Positions 1 to 12,700 of a DNA stretch of 64,000 bases are shown here, piece after piece (the stretch's first letter is position 1; every line of letters begins with the position of its first letter). The DNA is taken from NCBI GenBank assembly GCA_004352715.1, contig SCFE01000027.1, forward strand, positions 1,720,011-1,784,010. Direction: 5' to 3'. The DNA comes from Hofstenia miamia (Eukaryota; Xenacoelomorpha; Acoela). The notes beneath the pieces are model-generated. The model saw only the letters and a program-made list of their open reading frames with translations. It searched no databases and was not told the DNA's origin. The translations under genes were made by a program, and so were the position numbers.

Positions 1-2277
1 TATATATATATATATATGGGTCAAGTAAGCTTTACATAAACCAAAACTTAGAAAGGTAACGATTGAAAAAATTTCAAAGTATTTAGATCGTTAAGCATTC
101 TAAATATCTGTTAGCAAATCTCTTTGTCAATATTTATAAAACGTCTATGATTTTTGTTAAATAAATATTCCTTAAGTACATGTATGTGTTTGCCATTGGG
201 AGTTAGGTAGACAAGTACAATGTTTCATAATCGATTTCTGTTCAAGGTAAGGTTTGTAATCTCAGAAATATTTAAGTCAAAATGTATATTTTGCTTCTAC
301 ATGTACATTAACGTAGTTTATCATTTAAGTATATGTCGTTAATATCAACTAAAAAAGAAATGTGTTAGCGTCACTCAAACCTCTGTAAGTTTTTTTAGTA
401 TTAATGCCTTTCTAGTGAATCTTCTGTGATTATAAACTGATTCACACAATTTGAATAACACATTTTGTAAACAATCAGTGTTTACCTTTAAAACTGAAAC
501 AATTTAGATATTTGTGTAGCCAACACCGGTACAACTCAATGTAAGTCCGTTTAAATTTTTTGAAAATTTTCTTTTCAACATAACCAACTTTTTAAAAACG
601 GTTTATTTTAAATTTTATTGCAAGACATTAAAAGTTACATTATTTTAGACTAAACCCAGTTGTAACATACTGGACTAAATATTTTTATTTAAACAATTGT
701 AGACTTAGTTCCATTTCATAGATTTGGGATTTGAAAATTTTTTCACTTAGAAATAAGATCTTACTTGCTTAAAAAACAACACATAGTGAGAAGCCTTGAA
801 TATAACGGCTGAATTTTTTCTTCATGTGCATTTTCAGCACTTCAGACTTTCATAGGTTTACTTAATTCCAATATCGTTTGTCAATCAATATTGCATTTTA
901 CTTCTAAAAATATCTGAGTTACGTGCTTACAATAAAAAAATATAGAAATTCAAAGATTCAAATTTGCCACTTCTTAAGTTGTTCCTTAAATCTGTCAACG
1001 ATTACAAATGATTCGCGACATGACTGCGGGTCGGATAGGCACGGGTTGACTCGCTTCTCATCTTGGCTACGACACGTCACTAATTTGACATGATGATTTT
1101 TCAAATGCAATGATTTGACCTCTACACTGTGTTGTTGGCGGCAAAAAATATCTTAAATCAATAAACAAAGGACGGAAAAATGATTTAAATGAAAAGTTTG
1201 TTTTAACAAAGTATCAGGCCAATATCATAATTTCAGGTTTTGTAATTAAATGGAACAATACTAGCTTATAAAATTGTTATTTAAGTTGCGAAACAGTGTG
1301 TAAGATTTTATTAACTAAGAATTTGCCTGTCATTCGTAGGATTGTTAAAAAGTGGCATGGGTTTTTTCAACTAAGGTTCTTGGTCCCAGTCCCATTTAGT
1401 CCTATTAAAATTCGAACGGTAAATAATTTTCGAAAATCAGGATGAAATTTTCAAATTAAGAATGACTTTAAAGTCATTCTCAATCAGTTTATAATATCCT
1501 AATAACAGACATTTATAATGTGTTAAGTATCTCAGGTTTGTTGTGAATAGATGAAAATTTTACAATAAATTGACTGGGTCCTGCATATCAGTAAATCCAC
1601 TTTTGCATAAATATGCCTTATTAACCAGTGAATTATTAAGAACCATTATGATAAAATAAGTTCTGTTGTTGCCGCCGACAGAATTATAAATATTCTTGAA
1701 GAACTTTGGTTATGCAGAAAATAACAAAGACTGTAAAATTCATCCAAACATTTTAGGGAGAGTTATCAATAGTCTTGTCTAGTCTGGTTTAATGTGGACT
1801 AAAATTCCATCGTGCCAAGAAAAGATCGCATACAATTAACAATGATTTTCTCTAATGAATAACAAAGATTAATAAAGAGTGGTGGATGTTTATGATTAGT
1901 GTAATATTTATTATATTGAGCACACTAGATGAATTTTTTTTGAAAGATTACAAGTATAATGATAACTTAATTTTAACTATAGATATGCATTCTAATAATC
2001 AAATGCATTTATTGTGATCATCAACATCTAATATGCTTTAGACATTTTAGTTTCAAGTTTAGGAAGTGTTCACCTTTATAATTTTACCATCTCTAGAGTG
2101 TTTCCTATACCATGGTAATTAAATACGTAAAATTGATATCACAGACAAAAATCTTACCCTCATTTGATATATTTCTGTGTAACAAAAGTTGGCTTGAAAA
2201 CGGCCCACTTTTTTAAACATATATGTACTTTATTATTATTGGATTTTTTATATTTTATTTTGTAAGGAATCTTTTAG
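1..2277. other. Upstream non-coding DNA of the L1-CAM-like gene
   Basis: No open frame with coding character is seen. The stretch starts in a (TA)n tract (1-17). Around 1026-1072 there is a GC-richer patch with CGGGTCGGAT and CACGGGTTG words that recur elsewhere in the window. A splice acceptor (CTTTTAG, ending 2277) lies 12 bases before the start codon of the L1-like gene, so an upstream 5' UTR exon and the promoter probably lie in this stretch or beyond the window. I could not locate them. Confidence 0.5.
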
Positions 2278-2289
2278 CAAGAAGAAGTG

Positions 2290-2383
2290 ATGGGCTGTTT
2301 GGTGCTCATGCTTGGTATTATTCCAATATTTCTTATTGCTGAAGGATCAAATATTCCAAATTTTACAATTGTAAAAAATCTCG
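2290..2383 (+). CDS. L1-like CAM exon 1: signal peptide
   Basis: The ATG at 2290 opens 31 codons plus one base. The start is hydrophobic (MGCLVLMLGIIPIFLIA) and followed by EGSN, a standard signal peptide with a probable cut after IAEG. The exon ends CTCG before GTGAGA (phase 1). The exon itself probably begins at 2278 after TTTTAG, with a 12-base leader and further UTR in an upstream exon. Codon phase joins cleanly to exon 2 (G+GC = Gly). Confidence 0.8.
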
Positions 2384-3235
2384 GTGAGATTTCCTTTAAT
2401 TCTTCTACTTAGATAAACCAAGTATGAACATCATTAGAAAAACCTAGTCTTCTGGAATTCGAATAAAAGCTGTTATTAGTAATCGTGTTTACCAGCATCA
2501 GTATGTTTGAAATGCGTATTTCCGTAATGTAATACTACAATCTCACAGAAATAGTTAATTCCAGGTCGCACCATCATGTGACCTGAGACTCGTAAATCCC
2601 ATGGTACGGAGTTATCCTGCAGAACCATAATTCTTTACTTTAATCATTCAGCCACTCACGAAAACGAAAGTACTTTTTTATTTGACGTCACTACTTAATC
2701 ACAGCCATAAATTTTTTCAAATTGAAATTTTAAATAACTTTGATTAGTTGAAAGCTCAATTAAATGTCCTAGCTATACTTGGTCTAGGTTACGATTACTT
2801 TAATATGCTAGCATATTCCTACATTTTTACAATCATATAAAGTAATGTTTACAAACAAACAAAAAGAACAGCAGAAATCACCTTTTTGCATCTGGTCAAA
2901 ATTGTAAACATTTTTGAGGTTGACAGAGAATTGATTTCTCAACAACATCTGCAAACACATTTGAGTAAAAGTTCGTTTACCTATTAAATTTACAAGGTAG
3001 ATTTGAAATGAGCACAAAACGCAATGTCAGTTAAGTAAATTCTGATTTTAAAGTATATTATTAAAGAAACTAGTCTAGTGCTTTAAGTGTTTTATTTCGG
3101 TTTTCTAAAAAATATTTTGACAAAACCAATTTCTTCTAACTTGACATTCCATTTGGATTATACAAAATTTAATAAAAGGAACAATTTTAATTGAAATCAA
3201 ATTTTATAAAGTAAGTTATCTAAATACTTTAAACG

Positions 3236-3276
<41 letters not shown>

Positions 3277-6200
3277 AAAAATGGAAGAAACTTAGAAATT
3301 TGGAAAAAGAAACAATCTAAGAAATCAGTCATTTATATAAGTATCATATGTTTTTCATACTATAACTATTTTCATTCAAGGTATTTCTTGTTTCTCAAAC
3401 TGTTTTCTAATATAGGATAGCTTGTATGAAATTTACATTATAATCACCTACTTGGGCCAAATTTTAAAAATGTAGAACACTGAATGCAATAATTTAAATT
3501 GTCAATCCATGCATTCTTCTTTGAATAGTGTTATTGTATAAAAAACACACTACAACTAAAAATGCAAGCCGGATATAATTTTGTCATGAATGAATTCATA
3601 TTTAATATTTCTTTAAGAATGTTATGCAATTAAGAGTCAAAGCAAATTTATTGCTGTAAATAAATGACAGTAATAATAAAGTTAATTAATAGAATTTTAT
3701 TTAATATCACCATTAATTAAATTATTCAATTTTTCAGCATAAATCAAAGAGAAACACCGGGTTTTCTATGTGTCAGTCTCATTTTGTAAATAGAAGGACA
3801 TTGTATATTAAATTTTGTAATTTTGAGATATCTTTGTTTTATTTACTCTTGTAACAAAACTATCTACAGATATTTGACCTGAATGATTGCTTATCACATG
3901 ATAACTACTAGCGATATGAACACCTGAAAATCGCGATAAAACCTAAAGCGCAAAGAGGAATTGATTTTAATATTTAAAGTCTTTTTATGTTTCACAAAAA
4001 AATTTTGAAAAATTTTACTCCTTATAACCTTAGGCTATCATGTGTAAATTCTTAAGGTGAAATGCCTTTCTAATGTTGAAAAAGTAGGAATTTTGTTTGC
4101 TGGCAAACAGCAACTATGGCGATGGAATGCCATGGCTGCAACAAAGATGAATCAATCATATTCAAAGGGGGCTATTCTTGGAATTGGTTGAATTTATCAA
4201 AAGAAAATCTCATGAGAATGATATGGAGAAACAATTTCCCACCATAACTACAAGAAGTTGCTCTCTATGCAGGGGTGAAAGTGGATCAAATTTTTTAGAC
4301 TAGTTCAAAGTATACCAATTTTCAAAGGACTTAGGCAGCCTGTCTTGTCTGAAAATATGACGCTAACTGTATAATGGATATTTTTTAGCGTTTTGATAAT
4401 GGCAATGTGCCAAAAAACATAAAAATATTTTACACGTCATATTTTCTGTCCCACGAAGGAGTACAAAAATTCACTCTGAGTGCATAAGAAATATGTTTAA
4501 CGACTGTGCTAAATAAGCGTCCATTTATAAGTCCTATTAAATAATATATTTACTCTCGTATTTTAATTTACATTTCAGACATTGATAGTAAAAAGTTGGT
4601 TATAATTATATCAAAAAAGGAAATTCGCATTATATTCAGTACTGATTTGAATATACATGTATTTAGGCATTAATCCTCCTAACATCAAAGTTTTGCCAAA
4701 TTTCTTTTTATTTGATGTTGAACGACAAGACAAAAACTTATCTTGTAAAGCCAGTGGAAAGCCAGCTCCAGTGTAAGTGAACTACAAAATGCTTAGCAAA
4801 CTACCCTAGTTGAAATTTCTTTACAAACTTTAAAGAAATTTCAAAATTTAGGTTCAGATAGCTTAAATTTGCATTTTTTTCATTTGAAAGGAAAAATAAA
4901 CATTACTATATTTGACTTTGCAAAACAACAACGAAGACAATTGCAACTAATCACTTAGTACAATTAGAATATTGAAATGAAAATATAAATAATTTATGCA
5001 AAGTTTCAGCACTGAGTTCGTATTTCTTGACAACTAATATAACTCCTGTTTACTTTATACTTTTTTTACCTTTCTGCTAATTTTTTTTTAAAATCTTATT
5101 TAAATTCTTAGCGTGCAAAATTTTTTGAATATATAATTATGTATATATATGTTACACTAATATTGTTTAATTAGAAATTTTCTGAAATCCCTAAATTTTC
5201 AGTGAATTTGTGAAATTGCAATTTATTTAAAAACTTCACAAAACAACTAAATTTGAGAAGTTGGGGTTGGGGTTAGGATAATGGTTATGCTTAGTATTTT
5301 TTCAATAAATATATGAAGTATCTAGGTATTTGAATGTTATTACGACGTTAGGGAAATGAAATACCAATATATGTTTTTGAAAATTTTTATTTAATAAATA
5401 ATAATTCTGTAAATGGATTCCTTAATAATCCTGCAAAATCTTTAATTTTCTTTCAACTTTTTTTCAACTGGGGTAGGTGTATCTATTATTATTATTATTA
5501 TTATGCGATTAGATGCAACTATGCGAGAGGTTTTCAATAGTAAGTGTATTTTCAGTGTTACTAATCCTGCCAAATAGTCTGACAGCCTCGTTTAATTAAG
5601 GCACAATAAATGGTAGATATGGTATTTGGAGATCTACCAAATATAATTATCATTCATTTCCACGGGTAGTATTCCGTTCTTGTAAGAGCCAGAAAAGACA
5701 ACTCAAAGTCCAACTTGAAAACATCTTAATTTATAAAACGACATGTAAAATACGTGGGCTCTATAATAGATGTAATGGAATCCAAGAAAATGCAGAAAAA
5801 ACCAGAATCATCCGGAACTTTTCCTTACCACAACTAAATTAGAGAGATCTTATGAAAGCAAGATGAGCATACATCGGTTTTGAAAAATTAAAACTCCTAT
5901 GATGTCACCATCTGTAGTGAAGCATTCTTCTCAATATGGACTTGGAACTTTTTTCATCCAAAAAAGGAGAACCATGCGTATGTGCTGCATGAACACTTAC
6001 CCAATGTGACCAACAATATTCTCAAATAGAAAAAAATGCAGAAATTCAACTTATGCATCCATGGGGTTCTGTTAGCAGATCATACTCATCACAAATAGCT
6101 GGAGACTGTTCACTAGAGGGCTATTAACCTAATATTTCTAAAATTCAGACACTCATGTTTTCGTTACACTCCTACAAAGATATTACTGTGAAGTATAAGC

Positions 6201-6959
6201 CAGGAAGTAAACTATAAGCTATGTCAAGTGAAGGAGTGAATCAAGTAAAAATGTATTTAATGATTAATTATCATGGGCTGTAAATTGTGCAACAATTGGA
6301 AATGAAAATCAACTCACTAGCAATTACAGAATTTTAACATATGCTACTAAATGCAAGCAAAAAGACCCACCATGAAAAAGCTGCAAACCTTTTTAAACAA
6401 TGGTTGGTCAGAACCTATTTTTGTCATTTTGATCCAGATCTCTAGACATAGTGGAAATTGCGTTTTAAACTGCACATAAATAAAGAAATTCTAATTAGAT
6501 GTAACCAGATCGTAATACAGTTTGAATTAAGCAAAAATATTGTAGCACAACTACATGAATCAAATAATACTATTTGACTGATTTAAAAGAATATATATTC
6601 GTTGTCCAATATCATGAAGTTGCGAGATACAAAAATGATGATAGGAAGAAATCGACAGCATCTGAAATTGCTTCCCCATAATTTGCTGCATGAAATGCAA
6701 TGCTGCCATTACAAACTTTTGCAACAATCAGCCGAACAAAATTCAAATAGCAATTCCCACGACGTACTATCTTCCAGTGAAGTGAAGAGCAGCCAAAAAA
6801 CGTTGCTGAAAAAAGAAAAGCCACCCTAAAGGATAACGAAAGCAAACAAACATCTATGGATCCTATATCTTCTAGATGCTTCGGAATAAGCAGAGAACTA
6901 CTTAACTACTTAACACTGATATATACACATGTATATATACATATATATATACATATATG

Positions 6960-7022
<63 letters not shown>

Positions 7023-9679
7023 TGTTCGCTATTAATAAAAACTATTAAATTCATAGTTTTTAAAGAAATATTTCAAAATATTTTCACATTCTAATCTAAA
7101 TTTAAAAAGTAACTTTTTAAAAAATTATTTCTATAAAAAATTAGATTGTTGACATTTTAGAGTAAAATGGTATAAAGATAACAAAGAAATTAGCTCGTTA
7201 ATTGTCTGGGAGAATATGTTGCGACTCAACCAGTCGAGTATAATACCAAGAAACACCGATCTTCAGGGAATATATCATTGCGAAGCAACAAACATTTATG
7301 GCCATACTGTTTCTACAAAAACGAAGATATCAAATGGTAGGAATTATATACCGAATGACTTTGTCTGCAATCTTGAAAAGAGATATTTAATAATTTTTTT
7401 AGAAAATAACTATTTTTTTTGAAATCTGCAAGAAGCCGTCTAAAGGAAAATGTAACCAGATTTTGCGGATTATCCACAATAGAAATTTTTACTCGGATTT
7501 GCCATACTCGGTAAATTTAGGCAGTTTGAATTAATGTAGCAGCAGAATGTCTTATAAATTCGTAATGCCGTTAATCAAAAATCGACAAGTGGCGAATGCT
7601 GATTGCGACCTGAAAGCAATAGATGTTGGTCTTATAAATACATATTGGACATGTGTAATTCTGTTTGTTGGGGTGTTATAGATTGCAACCAGTTGTCACA
7701 ACTCGCAACTATATTGCATGCATAGATCTGCAGATATATATATATATATATATATATTATACATATATCTACAGTACACGACCACCAGAGGATAAATTTA
7801 TTTGAAATTTGGAAAGTTCATTTACTCAAACTAACCCTCTGTAAACTGAATATATTTTATAATTTTGAAGCGTAATTGAGACATATTCTAAAAATATATT
7901 CGAGCAGTTTGTTTATAATGACTATTTGCAAATATGCACAGTCTGACTCATGTGTGGTGTAAATTTGGAAATTTTCTAAGCAAAAGCAAACAGGTCATCT
8001 ATGCATATAATTTGTTAAATTAACTTCATTAATATTCATTGAAATTTGAAAAAAATTCAACAGTCAAAGTTTCAAGAAGTTTACATATAATCATAATTAC
8101 ATTTTTTGTTTTGCGTTTTAGCTTCAATTGTGATTCTGGAAACAAATTTTAATTGATAGTTTAGAATTGGAGGTCGTTATTTATTTTCTCATACTGTCAA
8201 GAATATAATAAGTGCGCTTCATCACCTCAAGAATGTGTCAATAACTAGACAGAAACTTCTTATAAATTTGTGTGAGTTTGGTTAACGATTTATGGGAAAA
8301 AATGTGTTTGAACTTCCGCATCGTACTCATGGCCGATATGAGAATGGCCGTATATTTGTGTGAGATAAAAAAGTCATTTTACATTTATTTACTTTGCACC
8401 ATTGACGTAATTTCGCAGTAAAGATAACATTAACAAAGTCATAAAGGTAGAAAATTCAACACAAAGTAAAATTGTCAAAGCATTGCTTTTACATATAATG
8501 GCTATAAATTCAACACAAAGTCAAATTATAATTAGTGTTAAAAAACTATTTAAATTTCTCCACATGCAACATAGTTGAATGTAAAAGGCACATTTTATAG
8601 TGCATACCGCATGTTCCATGAAAAAATGGTACCCTGTAGTACAATTAAATTTATTCTACTAATAAATTTTTTCTCGCTTTCGATTCATTTCTTTCAAATT
8701 TTCGATTCAAATATTTCTCGCTTTGAAATATTTATAGTTTTAGAAAACAGTCTATTAGCAATCGAAGGTTTATCTCATTCGTAAGAAACTGATAAAGAAG
8801 CATAGTCTCTTTATTTTTAGGTTTGCCGTTTTAACTATATAATTGATATGGGTGCATGTAGCCCTAGATATTTGAAGATTTATACTCCTTTAGTATTATA
8901 GATTATTGAGCGACTATGTGAACCGAACCCGACCTGATCAGAATATTCATTATCCGAATCCGACCCGACCCAAAAAGTAAAAATTTTGTTCGCAACATTT
9001 AAAGGCAAGAATCTCTCTCCAATTAAATAATAATTAATATTAGCAACTTTTTGATCAATCAGTGTAAGCTTTGTTCCCACGCGATCCGAAACTGGAAATC
9101 GAATATTCGATTTCACTCTCTACCATAGAGAGAAAATGCCAAAGTATAGTCAAAATTTAAATCTTTAAATAGACCTCTGAAAGCTGAACGAGGGAATGTA
9201 CAGTAGGTTGTTAGCTTTTGTATATTAAGAGGCAAACAATATATATATAATTTTTCAGTTACTGTTGTCACTCTTCTTAAAAACTTTTTTTGATTGAATT
9301 TGTATTCATTCTCTTGATTTCTTCAATTAATCGTATACCATTTGGCAAAATTCAATTTATGGCACTTTTTGTAATACTCCAATTTATATATTTATTGTAC
9401 CCCAATATATATTTTTCCGTATTTAATGTTGTAGTCAAAGAATTTTAGTCTTACTATTATCATGTCTTTATGATTTAGTGCATCGTATATAGCAAAATTT
9501 CAGTTGTACCATATTTTTTTAGTAATCAAATTGATAATTACCATAAGAGCTTTTCATTTTTTGAATTTAGCCTATATATTCTTGCTATTATTAGTATTAT
9601 TATTGTTCGAAAGAATTTCACGTTTTTTAAGGACAGTTTTACTTCTTTTGAAACTTGTGGAACTATGTACAAAGCGGTA

Positions 9680-9725
<46 letters not shown>

Positions 9726-12700
9726 TATATACGCCATATATACAGTATATATATANATATATATAATACACTTCAATTGTCCCATAGGTTTACAAAGTAA
9801 GCACTGTTATATGTTATCAAATTTGCACACATTTTTTCATCATCACTTTACATCCATGTAGTTTTATCTATATAAATTTGAAGAGAAAAACATTTGTATC
9901 AAATATGAAGATTGATGAAAAAAGGAATATAATTATTAGTGGTCATGCAGAAGAAACTCAATGTCTGCTCAACAAACGGATCAATTTATGAACTTATTCA
10001 AATTATCAAAATTTAATTCAATTAATATCTGAACTATAGTAAAATTTTGAAAATCAATGGCGATCCAACATCTAAAACAAGAAAAAGTCTGAAATTGAAA
10101 AGACCTGTAGTGAAGACAAATAAAAACTTTAGCAAAAAATGATACCAAAATTACCAAATTTTTTCCGGTCACTTTATCAATTCCACAAGTCCTCTCAAAA
10201 TAAACTCAAACCCTTTTTTTATTTTTTTATGTCTTGACTTTATCATTGCTTCTGTTTCTCCTGCCTTCTGAAACCACTTGCTGCCATCATTTTTGCAGTT
10301 TTTTGCATTCCTTCAGTACTCTCCGCGAATGCCTTTCACTATTCAGTGTCTCTCTGCTTCTACTCTACTTTATGTCGTCTTCCTCTAACATAGCATCCTT
10401 AGTTTCCTCAGCCCTATACTTACTTAAATGTCCATTTAGTCCCTCCACTTTCCTCAACATTCTACAAGGACTGCCAGTGCAGAACTTTGCATTTTCCCAA
10501 ACAAAAACTTTCCAAGCGTATCGTAAACCTAAACAAGACTTTTTTGTTGTTTACGGCGATAGAAGTAATGAATATATGTAATTATTAATACAATTTGTAA
10601 CAAGGATGAATTTTAGTTACTTATTTCGCCAATCAAACTATTTTGGCAAAGAAAGGAGAACCAGTGGTAGTCCCTTGCCCAGTGAAAGATTACTTCAAAA
10701 AATTCGATATGCATAGAGTTAGATGGTCTTTTAGAGACTTATATGGTAATAGATATTACCACGAAGCATATGTAAGAGTTTTTTTAAGTATTACGCTAAT
10801 AACAAATGTTACTTTTGAAGAACTTGCTAAATCACATTTTGACAAATCGAGATATTCGAATATTAAAATTCAAAACTCGGAGGAATCGATTCTTTGTTTT
10901 CTTCCACATCTTTTTTGTTTCCTCTGCTTAAAATAACTATTGCAAGATCATTGTGTTTTTTACTTTTCATAGATACTTATCAGAAAACTGTTGATGTCCC
11001 GATGTGGACTTAGCATGTTTTTCCCATGGAAATATAAAAATTCATATTCATCCTCTATGTCAGCTCACATTTTTGTCAGAATATATTTTAAAGTGAGAAA
11101 AACAAGCATAGTACTCAAAACACACTGATTTTCTTGAATTATTAGCAATATGTCTACAAAATTATCTCAATAATCCATTCATTTTTTATCAATTGCAAAA
11201 ACTGTTCTAAAAATGTTTTACATTGTCCGAACTATATGCCCTAATAATTTAAAGTATACAAATATTTACAATTATAAAAATGATCTAAATATTGTAGTTA
11301 TTGATTTACAGTCATATTTTCATTGTATGTTCGATTTTATGATTTATAAAATTTTTGACAACTCTATAAGGTCTGCTTTCTTGGCAGATAAGATCAGCAA
11401 CGGCTCTCTGTAATTTGAAATCAATCTACTAATGCCGTCTTTTTTCTTAAAACAAAACTGCTTTTCTTTCAAAAGATGTGTAGATATTAGTAATCGATTA
11501 GTCTGCCTTGAGTAATCGACTCAACTGCCTGTGTCTGCAATTCTTTTGATGTATACATAATATTTAAATGAGCACTCTCTAAAGTTCAAATTTCCAACGT
11601 CATTTCATGGTTTTTACTTTTGCATAATGCCACAGATGCCTACTTACAAATTAATACTGATTACTTAACAAACAGTTTCGGAAAAGAGCGATTGAAATGT
11701 AGGAACCGTAGCTAATTTATCTAAAACATAAAAAGTATTAACGAATAAATAAATAATCCAGCAGTGCGTACAATTTGTAATGCAATTTTTACTTGTTGGC
11801 GTTGAGCTCCAATCTTACAATTTATCTAGTCAGAATTTTTCATCATAAGGCTCGACCAAAATGTTTTTGTCTAACTTTCTCGTAGTCAATACGTATGCCA
11901 CGCGCCCCCACTGACATGAATATCGTCAAACTTGAAATGTCATAGATTTTTTACATTTAAGGAAATAACACAAAGATTAAACGTTACAAATCATGATAAT
12001 TGTTAATGGCAAAAAGGTTGATGGGACCGGAGGGTACAAATAAGCAAGAAATTCAAAAAATGAAAGAATGGAAAACGGTGATAAACATGTAGACTCAATG
12101 AAGGAATGAATAAGATAAATTGAGAATTGAAACAAACGGTTGAATTATAAAAGTTGAAAGAACTTATATGGGGAAGGTGCAAGTACAGAAGGCGGCGCTA
12201 CTAGTTACATGGAAAATCTTGAGGATATTTGTTGGAATTTAGTCGAGTTATGATGATACACTTCAATTAATTAACTTAAAGTTTCATATTTCATTGATAT
12301 GTATTTTAGTCTTTTTTGCCAGATGGTAGTGCATACCTGTACCCGGATACTGAAATCCGCGAAGCTATATGTGATTTACCGGATGCTAACCTTAAATTTT
12401 ACAGAACAATTATTCAAATTTCTCCAGGTAAGTTCTTTTACTTGAAAAATATAATCCGTGATAAATGTTTGCGTCATTTAAGGTTTAAAAGTAATGAAAA
12501 TACATGTATCATTTATTTCACAAATTGAACATATCATTAACTCTAACCTGCATGGGAATATGTTTTCAAAAAATTGCCGGTTTTTCATGTTTAAGGGGCT
12601 GTCAGCATTCCATTGTCAATGAGAAATGCAATCCAGATGGCATAACAGAAATTTAGCCCGTAGAGGTAATTTCTGGTCTACTGTGCTTATCAAAATAAGG

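Larger units (their letters stand above)
7337..10616 (+). other. Intron 3 of the L1-like CAM gene
   Basis: A 3.28-kb intron. Contents: a (TA)n tract at 7735-7756; a patch of CCGAACCCGACC / CCGACCCGACCC at 8921-8973; a (TA)n block at about 9680-9772 with a single N at 9756; and a coding-like fragment in antisense orientation at about 10208-10560 (separate entry). No other gene is seen. Confidence 0.65.

Noticed and set aside
4083-4330. Possible Merlin/ISXO2-type transposase fragment in intron 1
   Set aside because: Tryptophan and cysteine spacing vaguely fits in mixed frames (KGGYSWNWLNLSKENL), but too short and broken to name.
9538-9861. Frames rich in alternating Tyr-Ile
   Set aside because: Simple translation of (TA)n microsatellite.
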